A stretch of 64,000 bases of DNA from Salvator merianae (lineage: Eukaryota > Chordata > Lepidosauria > Squamata > Teiidae): contig QVOM02000025.1 of assembly GCA_003586115.2 (NCBI GenBank), positions 82,255,137 through 82,319,136 on the forward strand, given 5' to 3'. The stretch's first letter is position 1, and each line of letters opens with the position of its first letter. Below, piece after piece: positions 24,209-30,862 of the stretch. Below the pieces are notes generated by a model. The model was given only the letters and a program-made list of their open reading frames with translations. It was not told the origin of the DNA and did no database searches. Made by a program: the position numbers and the translations under genes.

Positions 24209-26648
24209 CCTCTCCCTCCCTCCCTCCCTCCCTCCCTCTCTCACCACACACATGTGATTTTACAGGATATGGAGATAACACAGCTTCATGGAACATATGC
24301 TTTTAAGGAATTTCTTGAAATAAAACACTACCGGATCCCACAGGTTAAGACTTAAAAACACATGTATCTATTTAAAATGCATGCATATTTACTATTAAGA
24401 ATAAGGATTTTCCAGACACACTTTAAATACTGGCATCCTGTTGGTTGACTGGTCTCATACCATGCTGGCCTGCTGCTGGCACAGTGCCCCAAAAACCGAG
24501 ATTTGACTTATAGTAGGTTTTTTGGCACTACCTCAAGCATCTCACCATGTGTTGCGTTGGCACAGTGACAGACTGGGCTTCAGGTAACTCACTGAGCACA
24601 GGAAAATAAAAGCAGCCATCATAGCCAAGTTCCCAAAAGTTCCCTCCAACACTATGCTGAGTGAGATAGCTGTTAGCTGGCGGGCCTTAAAATTCCCACC
24701 ATGCCTGTCAGAATGATCAGTGTTCAGGAATGATAATGGGAACTGAAATTTGACAACAGCTGTAGGCACGCAGGTTAAGAAGTAGATCTACAGTGACTCA
24801 AAGAAGGGGACTTTTTTGGGTCCCTGCTGTTGAGATGCTCTTATACTGGAGAGACCAAGGGCTGAACGTGATACCAGAAAGGGACAGTGGGACACACCAC
24901 CAGCATGGGGTGCACCAGCGTCCAGGACTGGCACACACTGGAACTCCTCAGCATAGTGGCAAATTGTTCTTTGATCTGAAAGCAAATTGAATCAACGAGT
25001 GATATGCTGCCATGTAGAGTAATTCATAGAATCATAGAGTTGGAAGGGACTTCCAGGGTCATCGAGTCCAACCCCCTGCTCAATGCAGGATTCACTAAAC
25101 CATCACAGACAGTCTGTCCAGTCCTTTCTTGAAGGAGAGCTCACCACCTTCTGTGGTAACCTGTTCCCGTGACTGATTGCCCTTATGGTCAGAAAGTTTT
25201 TCCTAATATCTAGCCTGTATCTACTCCCTTGAAGTTTCATCCCATTGTTTCTAGTCTGTCTTTCCTGTGTAAGTGAGAATAGGGCCAATCCCTCTGCACT
25301 GTGACAGCCCTTCAGATACTTGAAAACAGCAATCATGTCTCCTCTCAGTCTTCTCTTCTGCAGGCTAAACATTCCTAGGTCCTAAAAGGACTCTGACAAG
25401 CTAGGATGCACTGGGCCTTTCTGACCCTTTCTGGTGCGCCTATGGTCACTGGCCACACTGCTTGATACCATTTGGATGCTGAGTGTTTTCATGATCACTG
25501 AGCTGTTCTGCCTTCCCAGTGAATCTGGTGAATCCTGAATGGCCCTGAGACTCTTAGGCTGCATTTGCACACAATTAAAAAAAAAAGAAGAGAAACTAGC
25601 TCCAAAGCAGCTTACAGATGGTAGCTTCTGCATGGTAGTACCTTAATTATAAGAGAATCCTTGCTGGATCAGGCCATGGCTCATCTAAGTCCAGCATCCT
25701 GTTTCACACAGTGCCCCACCAATTGCTTCTGGGCATTCTCAAGCAGAAGACAAAAGCAAAACCTTCACCTGCCCTTGACTCGCTACAAATGGCCTTTAGG
25801 GGAATCCTGCGTGTATCTCCATTCTCTAGCCTTTAATGTGACTTAGAGGTGGAATGAGAATGCTAGCATCTGCCTGCCTCCACCTCTAGGACCCTTTTGA
25901 GCTGCATTTAAAAAATATGTGCAGATGCAGCTTTACAGGTTCTGTCTTCTTCTCCCTCCAAGTAATCTGCAGAATCTGGTCTAATGGGACACAGGGGCAG
26001 CTTCTGCACAGGGAATGCTGCATCCGCACAGCAGATTAGCTCACATGGAACCAACTGTTGGAGTGGGCCCCTGTGTGAAAATCGTGCTGTAGCCCGCTCC
26101 AAGGGAAGACTGCTTTAAAGTGGTCACCCCAACATTCCTGGTAGTAAACTAGAGCAGCTGTCCACCATACAAATGGTTGGGCCAGTCTGTCTACTGCATG
26201 GAGTCTGGTGCCCTTTCAACAACATCTGGAGGCAGTAACAGTTGATATTCAAAGTTCCTCCCCACAATGAGAACTGGTGCACGAGCTTCCTTTGAAGTCC
26301 ATGAAGTACTAAATGGATCAGATCAAAGGAGGATTTGCTGGTGCCATGTGAACTTCAGAGGAAACTCATGAATCAGCACTCAACAGGGGAAGTGCTTCAT
26401 GCTGCTATCATCTGCGTCGGCTACTACCCTCTGGAAGACATTAGTTTAGTAGTGCTGAAGTTAGCATGCAGCTCTTTCGAATATACAAACTCTTTTAAAT
26501 GTTTATTTGCTCTTTTCAGTTTCTAGAAGAGATGCTGGCAGTACAGGATGCCTCTGGACCAAGGGAAGGTGCTTTCAGGAGCAAATGGAATGAATTTCAG
26601 AAATGTGAAGATTCTGCATCATCAACAAGGGTTCAATATAAAAACTGA
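352..26648 (+). CDS. FAM47E: FAM47E-like protein, seven coding exons (full CDS span)
   Basis: Seven exons join in frame to 403 codons, close to the roughly 390 of human FAM47E: 352-711, 11056-11216, 18258-18408, 19928-20107, 22374-22526, 24266-24343, 26520-26648. All borders are AG/GT and all phases match. Family hallmarks seen: an N-terminal 'RWRFLESNLDYSRAG' block (about residue 25), 'HPLVLYPHLKESIPPE' running into 'LFKEVLDVLDPEM' across the exon 1-2 junction, 'KIRYGAWYLDPKTWKKQK' (about 290-306), and 'QLHGTYAFKEFL..KHYRIPQFLEEM' near the C-terminus. These are the conserved pieces of the FAM47 family. No signal peptide or membrane segment is seen. Human FAM47E is reported to bind and stabilise the arginine methyltransferase PRMT5; function here is inferred only from homology. 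The ATG at 352 is preceded in frame by TAG at 340-342, and a splice acceptor at 337-338 implies an upstream non-coding exon. A possible poly(A) signal ATTAAA lies at 26850-26855. Confidence 0.9.
933..1217. mobile_element. hAT-type MITE, copy 1, with perfect 8-bp target duplication
   Basis: A GC-rich 285-bp element begins CAGCGGCGTAGC and ends GCTTCCTACGCCACTG, an imperfect terminal inverted repeat with CA/TG ends. It is flanked on both sides by CAGGAGAC (925-932 and 1218-1225), an 8-bp duplication typical of hAT transposition. The open reading frames inside it are by-products of its GC content. It is homologous to the copy at 12536-12890. Confidence 0.85.
1226..1760. mobile_element. Degenerate MITE-like element
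   Basis: The left end reads about 'GTTTTCACACTTACAACAGT' and the right end 'ACTTGCTAAGTGTGAACAGG', which are inverted relative to each other. Between them lie short repeated units of the type 'TTCCAGTCAGCT'. No coding capacity is seen. It is probably non-autonomous, and its exact borders are uncertain. Confidence 0.5.
3245..3935. mobile_element. Degenerate MITE, 'CCATGGCAACATCTGG' family
   Basis: It begins 'GGGCCTTTCCGCACTGG' and ends near 'AAAGTGCAAACAGGGCC'. The inner part (about 3570-3930) is shared with copies near 6801-7213, 13400-13768, 21672-22134, 39754-40187 and 40190-40550: a 'CTGCCATGGCAGCAAC'-like core, then 'GGAGC..TCCAGCTGCTCC' and 'TGTTG.CCACAGCTA'. Reading frames through it are broken and unrelated to known proteins. 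Confidence 0.6.
4905..5580. mobile_element. Degenerate palindromic element interrupted by an hAT insertion
   Basis: The left part contains 'AAACTGGACTAGGTGGCC' followed by its inverse, 'GGCCACCTAGTCCAGTTT', a perfect stem at about 5002-5041. The right part continues after the hAT element at 5074-5371. Related sequence occurs near 3410-3550, 8840-9360, 15115-15580 and 52720-53230, each with a 'CTGCACTTA'-type end. Confidence 0.5.
5074..5371. mobile_element. hAT element with internal GC-rich minisatellite
   Basis: Termini CAGGGGTGGGCAAACT and AGTTTGCCCACCCCTG are perfect 16-bp inverted repeats, a terminus type known from vertebrate hAT (Charlie-like) families. The flanks GTCTAGTC (5065-5072) and GTCTAGTA (5372-5379) are an 8-bp duplication with one mismatch. 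The inside is replaced or expanded by a minisatellite of about 25-30 bp units (about 5100-5300) built on 'GGGGCGACCCA.CGCG' and runs of GTG/CGTG. Long reading frames on both strands are artefacts of this repeat. Confidence 0.85.
6801..7213. mobile_element. MITE, 'CCATGGCAACATCTGG' family copy
   Basis: It shares its order of blocks with 3570-3930 and 40190-40550: 'GGGGCCTCCAGCACTCA', 'GCCGTTGCCATGGTGATC', 'CCAGCTGCTCC', 'TTTTGTTGTCCACAGCTA' and an end 'AAATGCAAACAGGCCC'. No intact coding frame is present. Confidence 0.6.
7541..8125 (-). mobile_element. CR1/L2-like LINE, 3' fragment
   Basis: On the minus strand this gives a continuous frame with 'NLLIETYKIMHGMEKVD', 'RTRGHSMKL', 'KYFLTQRIIGLWNLLPEEV' and 'LESFKNGLDRF'. 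These are the usual C-terminal features after the reverse transcriptase domain of CR1/L2-clade retroposons. The 3' end on the minus strand is the '..TTATGTTCTTATG' tail at 7541. It is 5'-truncated and not a host gene. Confidence 0.8.
8170..8255 (+). repeat. LINE 3' tail fragment
   Basis: 'GTAAACCACCTTAGGGAC' followed by 'GGTGGTATATAAATACAAAT' resembles the 3' end of L2/CR1-like LINEs. It is only a tail and has no coding part. Confidence 0.5.
9636..9992 (-). mobile_element. Reverse-transcribed insert with 18-bp target duplication
   Basis: GGCATACACCCATTGATG occurs identically at 9636-9653 and 9975-9992. The 321 bp between begin with (TTTA)n on the plus strand, that is a (TAAA)n tail on the minus strand. 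A long perfect duplication plus an A-rich tail is the signature of target-primed reverse transcription. The source family is not recognised; a truncated LINE 3' end or a SINE is likely. Confidence 0.75.
10840..10958. mobile_element. Short hairpin MITE, 'CTTTCTGCACT' family, copy 1
   Basis: A left end 'GGCTCTTTCTGCACTGGAAT' and a right end ending 'TTGCAGAAATGGCC' are inverted, with AAA on both sides (10837-10839, 10959-10961). This is the shortest of five related copies in the window, and it lies about 100 bp before FAM47E-like exon 2. Confidence 0.65.
11056..11216 (+). CDS. FAM47E: FAM47E-like, coding exon 2 (residues 121-173)
   Basis: It begins in phase 0 with 'LFKEVLDVLDPEMLP', completing the conserved FAM47 motif started in exon 1. 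It ends in phase 2 at GTTAGT (11217). A weaker in-frame donor at 11187 (GTGCAT) would shorten the exon by 30 bases without changing the frame, so ten residues are uncertain. Confidence 0.85.
12466..13406. mobile_element. Middle-layer MITE, 'GGGCC..TTCGCACT' family
   Basis: The termini GGGCCTTTTCGCACT and AGTGCAAAAAGGCCC are inverted, with ATT on both sides (12463-12465, 13407-13409). Apart from the hAT insertion it matches, in reverse orientation, the 541-bp copy at 48131-48671 over most of its length: 'GGACCGGAGGGGTTGGAGAA', 'CCCAAAGGGCTATCCCGGG', 'AAGCTTTTACTTGTCTTGCC'. The 3-bp duplication and TIR resemble PIF/Harbinger (Tourist-like) elements; that placement is inferred. Confidence 0.75.
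12536..12890. mobile_element. hAT-type MITE, copy 2, inside the middle layer
   Basis: A 355-bp GC-rich element with ends CAGCGGCGTAGC and GCTACGCCAGTG, flanked by GGAGAACG on both sides (12528-12535, 12891-12898). The empty site is visible in the copy at 48131-48671, which reads (reverse strand) GGTTGGAGAACACTGGCTGC without the insert. That directly shows an insertion with 8-bp duplication. It contains a direct repeat built on 'GGCGGGCGGGGCGAGCGAGC'. Confidence 0.9.
13885..13990 (-). repeat. LINE 3' tail, minus strand
   Basis: (TTTA)n followed by 'TACATTTGTATCCTGCCCTG' is the reverse complement of a LINE 3' end ('CAGGGCAGGATAC..AATAAATAAA'). The same tail type occurs at 54830-54895 (minus strand) and 21300-21525 (plus strand). 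Confidence 0.6.
14823..15010 (+). mobile_element. 5S rRNA-derived SINE
   Basis: 'GTTTGGATGGGAGACCACCT' at about 14857-14880 closely matches the internal promoter region of 5S rRNA (TTGGATGGGAGACCGCCTGGG). It is preceded by a diverged 'TTAAGCAGAGTCAGG' (5S: TAAGCAGGGTCGGG) and followed by a non-5S body with 'AGACAGTGGCAAACCAT'. Too diverged to be a 5S gene. The body fits a SINE3-type or squamate 5S-SINE. Confidence 0.7.
16436..16495 (-). repeat. tRNA-derived SINE fragment
   Basis: The reverse complement reads '..AGAAGACTGCCTGCCTGGTA...' followed by a B-box-like 'CATTCAATCCCTG', the head of the squamate tRNA SINE seen better at 46335-46668. It is about 60 bp, truncated. Confidence 0.5.
17316..17496. 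repeat. Long inverted repeat (hairpin), about 85-bp arms
   Basis: The left arm runs '..GATTGCTTACCTCATCTGC..GTTACTGTTTCTGTTGCAAAG..GATGCTAGCAAGTACCC', and its near-exact reverse complement follows from 17411 after a loop of about 10 bases (CAAAAAGAAG). Part of the left arm is also tandemly duplicated just upstream, from about 17263. This is probably the palindromic core of a MITE. No coding frame is seen. Confidence 0.8.
18258..18408 (+). CDS. FAM47E: FAM47E-like, coding exon 3 (residues 174-224)
   Basis: Begins in phase 2: AG from exon 2 plus C gives Ser. It reads on as 'KDHKGKDPYTWFSKKE' and ends '..LCRWFDSL' at GTAAGT in phase 0. Lysine-rich, and matching the middle of FAM47E in position and character. 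Confidence 0.85.
18409..19927 (+). other. FAM47E-like intron 3
   Basis: No exon is seen. 18440-18640 is a degenerate MITE-like stretch ('GGCCGTTTACGCATTTACC'). 19195-19640 carries an A/T-rich LINE 3' tail type, with '(TTTATTGATTAGTC)' and 'CGACCGTATCAAAGTTAC', on the minus strand. Confidence 0.5.
19928..20107 (+). CDS. FAM47E: FAM47E-like, coding exon 4 (residues 225-284)
   Basis: Sixty codons in phase 0 on both sides: 'GGEKHDIDEATIISLFD' at the start and 'LPAELRQCDGVLPLQ' near the end. The pattern K-H-x-I-D-E...F-D and L-x-x-x-P-x-E-L is shared with mammalian FAM47E. Acceptor TTTTCAG, donor GTATTT. Confidence 0.85.
20275..20762 (+). mobile_element. Solo LTR of an endogenous retrovirus-like element (intron 4)
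   Basis: A 488-bp unit begins TGTGAGGGCTGTGAAGCC and ends ATTTCTACAACA, the TG...CA ends of an LTR. A poly(A) signal AATAAA lies at about 20707-20713, about 50 bases before the end. The flanks CTTT (20271-20274) and CTTT (20763-20766) may be a 4-bp duplication as in gammaretroviruses, although the left flank is pyrimidine-rich. No gag, pol or env sequence adjoins it. A related LTR, reversed, lies at 32345-32795. Confidence 0.65.
20995..21274 (+). mobile_element. CR1/L2-like LINE 3' fragment
   Basis: It contains the family blocks 'GGAGAGACAGGCAGGATGCC', 'GAATGCCCAGAAGCAATTGG' and 'TGGACTAGATGGGCTGCGGC', and ends '..CTCCTCTTATGTTCTTATG'. Other copies: 7541-8125, 25650-25833, 29590-29993, 42190-42427, 45862-46015. 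Confidence 0.75.
21300..21525 (+). mobile_element. LINE 3' end with AATAAA tail
   Basis: The frame 'RRLVKRHLFTL' resembles the last residues before the stop in L2-like ORF2 proteins. It is followed by 'GGTTGTAAACCGTTCCGACA', 'GTAGGGCAGGATTAAAATGC' and (AAATAAAT)n. Confidence 0.6.
21672..22134. mobile_element. MITE, 'CCATGGCAACATCTGG' family copy
   Basis: Starts 'AGGGCCTTATCGCACTTCC', contains 'GCCCGTTGCCATGGTGACC' and 'AGCCCAGCTGCTCC', and ends 'GTTGCAAGTGCAAAAAA'. A local inverted pair 'TTGGAATGTT...AACATTCCAA' sits near the left end. Ends within 250 bp of FAM47E-like exon 5. Confidence 0.55.
22374..22526 (+). CDS. FAM47E: FAM47E-like, coding exon 5 (residues 285-335)
   Basis: Carries the strongest family signature, 'KIRYGAWYLDPKTWKKQK', followed by 'EPLEDPKSKDS', compared with Y-G-A-W-Y-L-(D/N)-P-K-x-W-K-(K/R)-x-x-(V/L)-x-E-P-L-x-D-P in mammalian FAM47 proteins. 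Phase 0 at both ends; acceptor TCTACAG, donor GTATTC (not the strongest, but in frame). Confidence 0.95.
22527..24265 (+). other. FAM47E-like intron 5
   Basis: Contains an interrupted palindrome (22717-22747 against 22843-22874, 'CATCTGGCGAGCAGCATA' against 'TATGCTGCTCACCAGATG'), a degenerate MITE near 23560-24050 with an inverted pair 'TGGAGCACTAATCTGTGCTC', and a CT-rich microsatellite before exon 6. No further exon is supported. Confidence 0.55.
24165..24243 (+). repeat. (CT)n/(CCCT)n microsatellite in front of exon 6
   Basis: An uninterrupted run of CT dinucleotides, then CCCT units, covers about 75 bp and ends about 25 bases before the exon 6 acceptor. It is pure pyrimidine on the coding strand, so it extends the normal polypyrimidine tract several-fold. 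Confidence 0.9.
24266..24343 (+). CDS. FAM47E: FAM47E-like, coding exon 6 (residues 336-361)
   Basis: Twenty-six codons, phase 0 at both ends: 'DMEITQLHGTYAFKEFL' followed by 'EIKHYRIPQ'. Human FAM47E has the equivalent 'L-H-G-T-V-A-F-K-D-F-I-L-S-R-G-Y-R-x-P', so the homology is clear. Acceptor TTTTACAG, donor GTTAAG. Confidence 0.92.
25022..25384 (-). mobile_element. CR1 LINE 3' end, minus strand
   Basis: 'ATTCATAGAATCATAGAGTT' then 'GGAAGGGACTTCCAGGGTCA' is the reverse complement of the classic amniote CR1 3' end with its short 8-bp terminal repeats. Further blocks: 'TTTTTCCTAATATCTAGCCT' and 'AATCATGTCTCCTCTCAGTC'. Minus-strand translation gives the usual C-terminal part 'FKYLKGCHSAEG..'. 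Confidence 0.9.
25557..25937. mobile_element. 'GGCTGCAT(C/T)' hairpin MITE interrupted by a LINE fragment
   Basis: The left end 'AGGCTGCATTTGCACACAAT' plus A-run and the right end 'AAAATATGTGCAGATGCAGC' are inverted. The inner blocks 'AAGCAGCTTACAGATGGTAG' and 'CACCTCTAGGACCC' match the intact relative at 34978-35194. The middle is occupied by the LINE piece 25650-25833. Confidence 0.6.
25650..25833 (-). mobile_element. CR1/L2-like LINE 3' fragment inside the MITE
   Basis: Reverse complement ends '..TCCTTGCTGGATCAGGCC'-type sequence and contains 'CACCAATTGCTTCTGGGCAT', the same family as 7541-8125. Confidence 0.7.
26520..26648 (+). CDS. FAM47E: FAM47E-like, coding exon 7 (residues 362-403) and stop
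   Basis: Begins in phase 0 with 'FLEEMLAVQDASGPRE' and ends '..STRVQYKN' then TGA at 26646-26648. 'P-x-F-L-E' across the exon 6-7 junction is the position where mammalian FAM47E continues R-F-L-E. The tail beyond it is unconserved. Confidence 0.88.
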   Translation, partial: FLEEMLAVQDASGPREGAFRSKWNEFQKCEDSASSTRVQYKN

Positions 26649-28479
26649 ACCAATGAAAGCCTGAGACAACATAAGTCTCCCAGAGATCAGACCAGCATCT
26701 TGCCTATCACTTGGGTTTGTAGGTTAGCAAGGGTAGACCTAGTAGGGTAGCTGAGGAGAACCGAAGCAATCTAGGGAGTTTCTACACATTGTAAAAGCAG
26801 TGGGAAGGACTCATGTTTTCAGGGTGGTAACTACATGTTTGTGCATCCAATTAAAAGCTGTCCTGAGTTTTAGGAAGGATGTTCCATGCTGCAGAAAGTG
26901 TGATTTAGGGAACACCAAAATGTGTTGTTGTTTTCCTGGGGCACCCATTTGACGCAGTGTGTGGATCTACAATCCACAATCTTTCTGCGTCTTGAAAAAA
27001 CTCTGAAGTAAGTTTGGGTGCACAGATACTCGCATCCCATTGGGCAATCAGGCAGCAGGGGAGGGCATTGTCTGCCCCCCTTCTGAAGAGTGAACAACAT
27101 TTTTTCCCTGCGTTCTCAGTTGATGTTTGCCATTAGAAAAAAGGGGGGAGGTAGCAAAGTGAGGCATGTTGAGTAAAGAACATTATTCCTCCCATGTCCA
27201 TGAAGCTGGAGCCTTCTCATCCACCACATCCATTCCAAGGGCTTTTCCTGCTTATATCTTTCTTTCAGTTGCCTGTGCATCCAGGTACACGTATTTTTTT
27301 CTGCAGGCTTGGTCTACAGGGAGCTGATGGGACAAGCCAGTGCTGCCACAATAACGTACCTTTACATTCTCTACCCCTTGTCCTTGCTAGGGCATTCCCC
27401 CCGTGGTATTAATCCTTCACCTTCCCTTGCACATCAGGTTTAATTTTAATTATTTTTTTTTAAGAAAATCCAGGTATACAAAGGACCATTTATCTAAGTA
27501 TCTGAGTTTTTCCAAGCAAAGAAAGCCAGAGACTTGAATAATTTACTGGAGGCAAAGTAGGTACAATATTTCCAAACCTTCCTTTCAGGGTTATTATGGC
27601 TACATATTTTTTCTGCTCTTGTTTTCCTGTCATACTAAGCCTGGAAAGAAGATTTAAAAACATTGTGGCTAGTTTGCACAGAGTCTCCAGTAAATCATTC
27701 AAGAGTCTGTGTTTAGGAAGAGGCAGAAGAAAAATAAAGTGAAGTGTTTTAATTGCATTGTCATTTGCTTTTATTGTATTCTGAGAATATTAGCTTCACT
27801 TTTTCTGCTTTCCATTGTTTCATATTTTATTTTGTGTAAATCTGGGATCTTGAATCCATTTCACTGAGTTCTCCTTCCATTCCCCCCCAACGATCTGATT
27901 TAAGAGAAAAAAAATCCCACCATGCTCGGGGAGAAAGACTGACCATGCTGATTGGTGGGGAAAGTGGCACTGCTTTAGGGCAATGTAAGTTGGTCAGCCA
28001 ATCACAGAGGTCAAAGCTTACAACAGCATCAGTCAATCAAAAACCTGCAGTGGCAGCTGGCCCACAAGGAAAATTCAAATTTGCAACAAGGCATTGGACG
28101 CAGTGTAAACAGTAATTGCCCACACTTAATGTAGTTTCCCTTAAATGTGAGGAAGCAAAAATAGCACGAAGAGATGATATCTTGCTTTTTTAAAAAGAAT
28201 ATGCATGACTGGCCTACATGTAAATGCACCTCTAGCGGCTCAAGTATGGAAGGAAAACCTGAGAGTCCTAGGACTCAAATTCTCACACAGCTCTGGAAGT
28301 TCACTGGTAAATGCATTTTAACACATTTGGTTTTTTTTAAAGAATTTCATATAGATTTAGTGGGAGGAAATGATCTCAAAAATGCAGAATAGCATTCCCA
28401 ACCCTATATAAGTTTTAAATCATGTTTTTAATTTTGTGACATTTGTTTCCACAAATGTCTTCATTGCTGTAGTTTATAC

Positions 28480-28570
28480 TGAATTTTATCATTTGTATGC
28501 CTTATTCTGTGAACCACCCCAATGCCTTTGGACAAGGAAGCAGTGTACAAGCTGATTAAAATAATATAAT
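28480..28570 (+). repeat. LINE 3' tail fragment
   Basis: 'TCTGTGAACCACCCCAATGC' then 'GCAGTGTACAAGCTGATTAA' resembles the non-coding 3' end of L2-like LINEs, similar to 8170-8255. Confidence 0.45.
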
Positions 28571-29589
28571 GATGTCGCGGCTGTGTGAAGGAATTGCATT
28601 CATTAAACTTGTGCAAGCTCCACAACTGATAATTGATCAAATAAATATTTTCCAATTCCTGCGCAAGCTCCACTGAAATGTGTTTCCCATAGCAAATCCC
28701 TGTGATTTCACTTGAGATTATGATAGATCATGTCCAGGGTTGTTCATTCAGCCTGGGAAACATCAAGCGGGTTCACTGTGTAGATTAAGCCATAGTTTAG
28801 CATAGAATGCACAGGCTAGAAGGGCTTCCCACACTTCCCCTCCCTGTCTTGATGCATAGCTCAGAGGGTGTGCTTGAAAGATTTTGCTTCTTTTAAAGAT
28901 TAAGCATAGCAAATGGCACCTATGGCATAAAATTAGCCAACTGCAGTTTGAAGAGGTGTTATTTTAATCCAGCCAAAGTTAATGTTAACCACAGTTTCCT
29001 GACTCAAATAACATGATAAACTGTGGTTTGCTAACTGTGTTAGAAGGAGACCATGAAGCACGTGTAAGAGCAGTGTGGTAGAATGGCTAGAGTGTTGGCT
29101 AGAAGCTAGGGCCCCATCCAAAAGGCCCCTAAAAGGGAAAGGTTTCACAGTAAGCACTTGTCTTGGGGGATTCAAGAGTGCAATCCAAACCACAGGACTC
29201 TGAGGCGACTACTTGGAGTCCATAGAAACGCTGCTGCAGGCAGAACACTGTCCCCAGCAGCCACAAATCCCCTGCGTTTTCAGGCTATAGTAGTGATTCC
29301 AGCTGCATTTCCAGCTGCTGAGTTGACCTCTGGCTGTGGCATGCATTTACACAGTAGCCAGGAGTCAACTCCCAGGACAAGGCTGGCCTCAGAATATTTT
29401 GAAGACGCTTACCCTTAAGTTGCCCTTGTTGTGGTTCTGTGAAGCTCAGACCGAATGAGGGTGATGAGGTTTCTCCATCTAGGCCCCCCAAGGTGATCAG
29501 AAGAGAACCAGAAATAGACTCTGTGGATGACCTTGCACCCCTCTCAGTTCAACCTACCTCACAAGATGATTGTGTAGACAAAATGACAG

Positions 29590-29993
29590 AGAAAAAAATG
29601 TCAATGGCTACTAGAATGGATGCCTAGGTACTGCCACCAGGTTGGAAAGACAGGCAGGATGTCTATAAAACCATTTGCAGGGAGTCAAGAGCAGATGAAG
29701 GTTTTGCCTTTGTCTTCTGCTGGAGAATGCCCAGAAGCAATTGGTGGGCCACTGTGTGAAACAGGATGCTGACTAGATGGGCTGTGGCCTGGTCTAGCAG
29801 GGCTTCTCTTAATTCATGGAGGACAGGTGTATCAAATGGCTACTAGAACGGATGCCTAGGTATTGCCTCCAGGTTGGAGAGACAGACAGGATGCCTCTAA
29901 AGGCCATTTGGCTTTAGTCGAGAGCAGGTGAAGGTTTTGCCTTTGACTGGCCTGATCCAGCAAGGCTCCTCTTATGTTCTTAAGTTCTTAGAA
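29590..29993 (+). mobile_element. Two tandem CR1/L2-like LINE 3' fragments
   Basis: The same blocks occur twice in the same orientation: 'ATGGCTACTAGAATGGATGC' at about 29602 and 'ATGGCTACTAGAACGGATGC' at about 29836. The first copy ends near 29818 and the second at 'CTTATGTTCTTAAGTTCTTA' (29993). The second lacks the 'AGAAGCAATTGGTGGGCC' block, an internal deletion. Confidence 0.75.
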
Positions 29994-30354
29994 TAGTGTG
30001 TTTGGCCATGGGCTCTTTAGAGGGAAGACAGGACAGAAATGGAATAAGTAAACATATAGAAGAATCATAGTATTGAAGGGGCTAATCCACCTCCTCTTAA
30101 GTTGGATTCAAATTAAAAATTTACAATCCCAAGTATTCTAGCAGCCCTCAATGGCAATTACAATTTTACATGTAGTTTTGTATCAGCAAAAGAATCAAAT
30201 GTGTGGGAGCTTCCATTTTGAGAGGATCCTCAAAGCCATTTGATGCTGCCTTCAGTGGAATTTTGTCCTTTTTATACCAGTTATTCCAACACGTGTCAAA
30301 AACCAATAGCATTTTGCCCCAGTGAAGTGACTATGGAGATAATGAGAGGTAATA

Positions 30355-30360
30355 TTTATT
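30355..30360 (-). terminator. Candidate poly(A) signal for JCHAIN
   Basis: TTTATT on the plus strand reads AATAAA on the JCHAIN strand, about 500 bases after the stop. It is the first such hexamer downstream that I could find, but there is no transcript evidence. Confidence 0.35.
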
Positions 30361-30530
30361 GATAATAAGGTTCAGAGAAAGACGATTTAACGGACAGCAA
30401 GAGAAGACCAATTCTACAAAAACGGAAAATTATGGAGGAAGAAGTAACTGCAGAATGTTTTAGCTATTCAAATAAACAAATATATTTTTACATTAGGTCT
30501 TGTGGCCAATATGGGCAGATCACAGACTTA

Positions 30531-30692
30531 GCCCCTTTCTGCACTGAGTCTTATTCCGGATTATATCCCGGGACAGAGGCCTGCCATCTACACGTTGGTG
30601 CAGACTGTGACAGGCCGGTCTGCACCAGCATGCAGACAGCAGGCCCCTATTCTAGGGTATAATCTGGAATAAGACCCAGTGCAGAAAGGGCC
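30531..30692. mobile_element. Hairpin MITE, 'CTTTCTGCACT' family, copy 2 (JCHAIN 3' side)
   Basis: Ends 'GCCCCTTTCTGCACTGAGTC' and 'GACCCAGTGCAGAAAGGGCC' are inverted over about 35 bp, with TTA on both sides (30528-30530, 30693-30695). It lies within the likely JCHAIN 3' UTR. Confidence 0.8.
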
Positions 30693-30862
30693 TTAGTATA
30701 GTGAACTTCCTTACCCAAGGGACTTTTAATTCAGTGAGAAGTATTGAGGATTTCCAATGCTAAATTATTTTGCATTTTCACAAAACTGCAGTTCCCATTA
30801 GATGTGTGTGGTGTAGAATTGCTCAATAACGTCCTAGATAGTGGTCTGGGTGTAGCCCAGAT

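Larger units (their letters stand above)
24344..26519 (+). other. FAM47E-like intron 6
   Basis: Holds a CR1 3' fragment (25022-25384) and an A-rich 'GGCTGCATTTGCACAC' MITE (25557-25937) split by another LINE fragment (25650-25833). Nothing else is recognisable in 24350-25020 or 25940-26510. Confidence 0.6.
26649..30862. other. Intergenic region between FAM47E-like and JCHAIN
   Basis: The FAM47E-like and JCHAIN genes converge here. A candidate ATTAAA for FAM47E is at 26850-26855. For JCHAIN a minus-strand AATAAA is at 30355-30360. Repeats seen: LINE 3' tail (28480-28570), two LINE fragments in tandem (29590-29993) and a hairpin MITE (30531-30692). In 26900-28450 and 28600-29590 I see no gene-like or repeat structure I can name. 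Confidence 0.6.
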
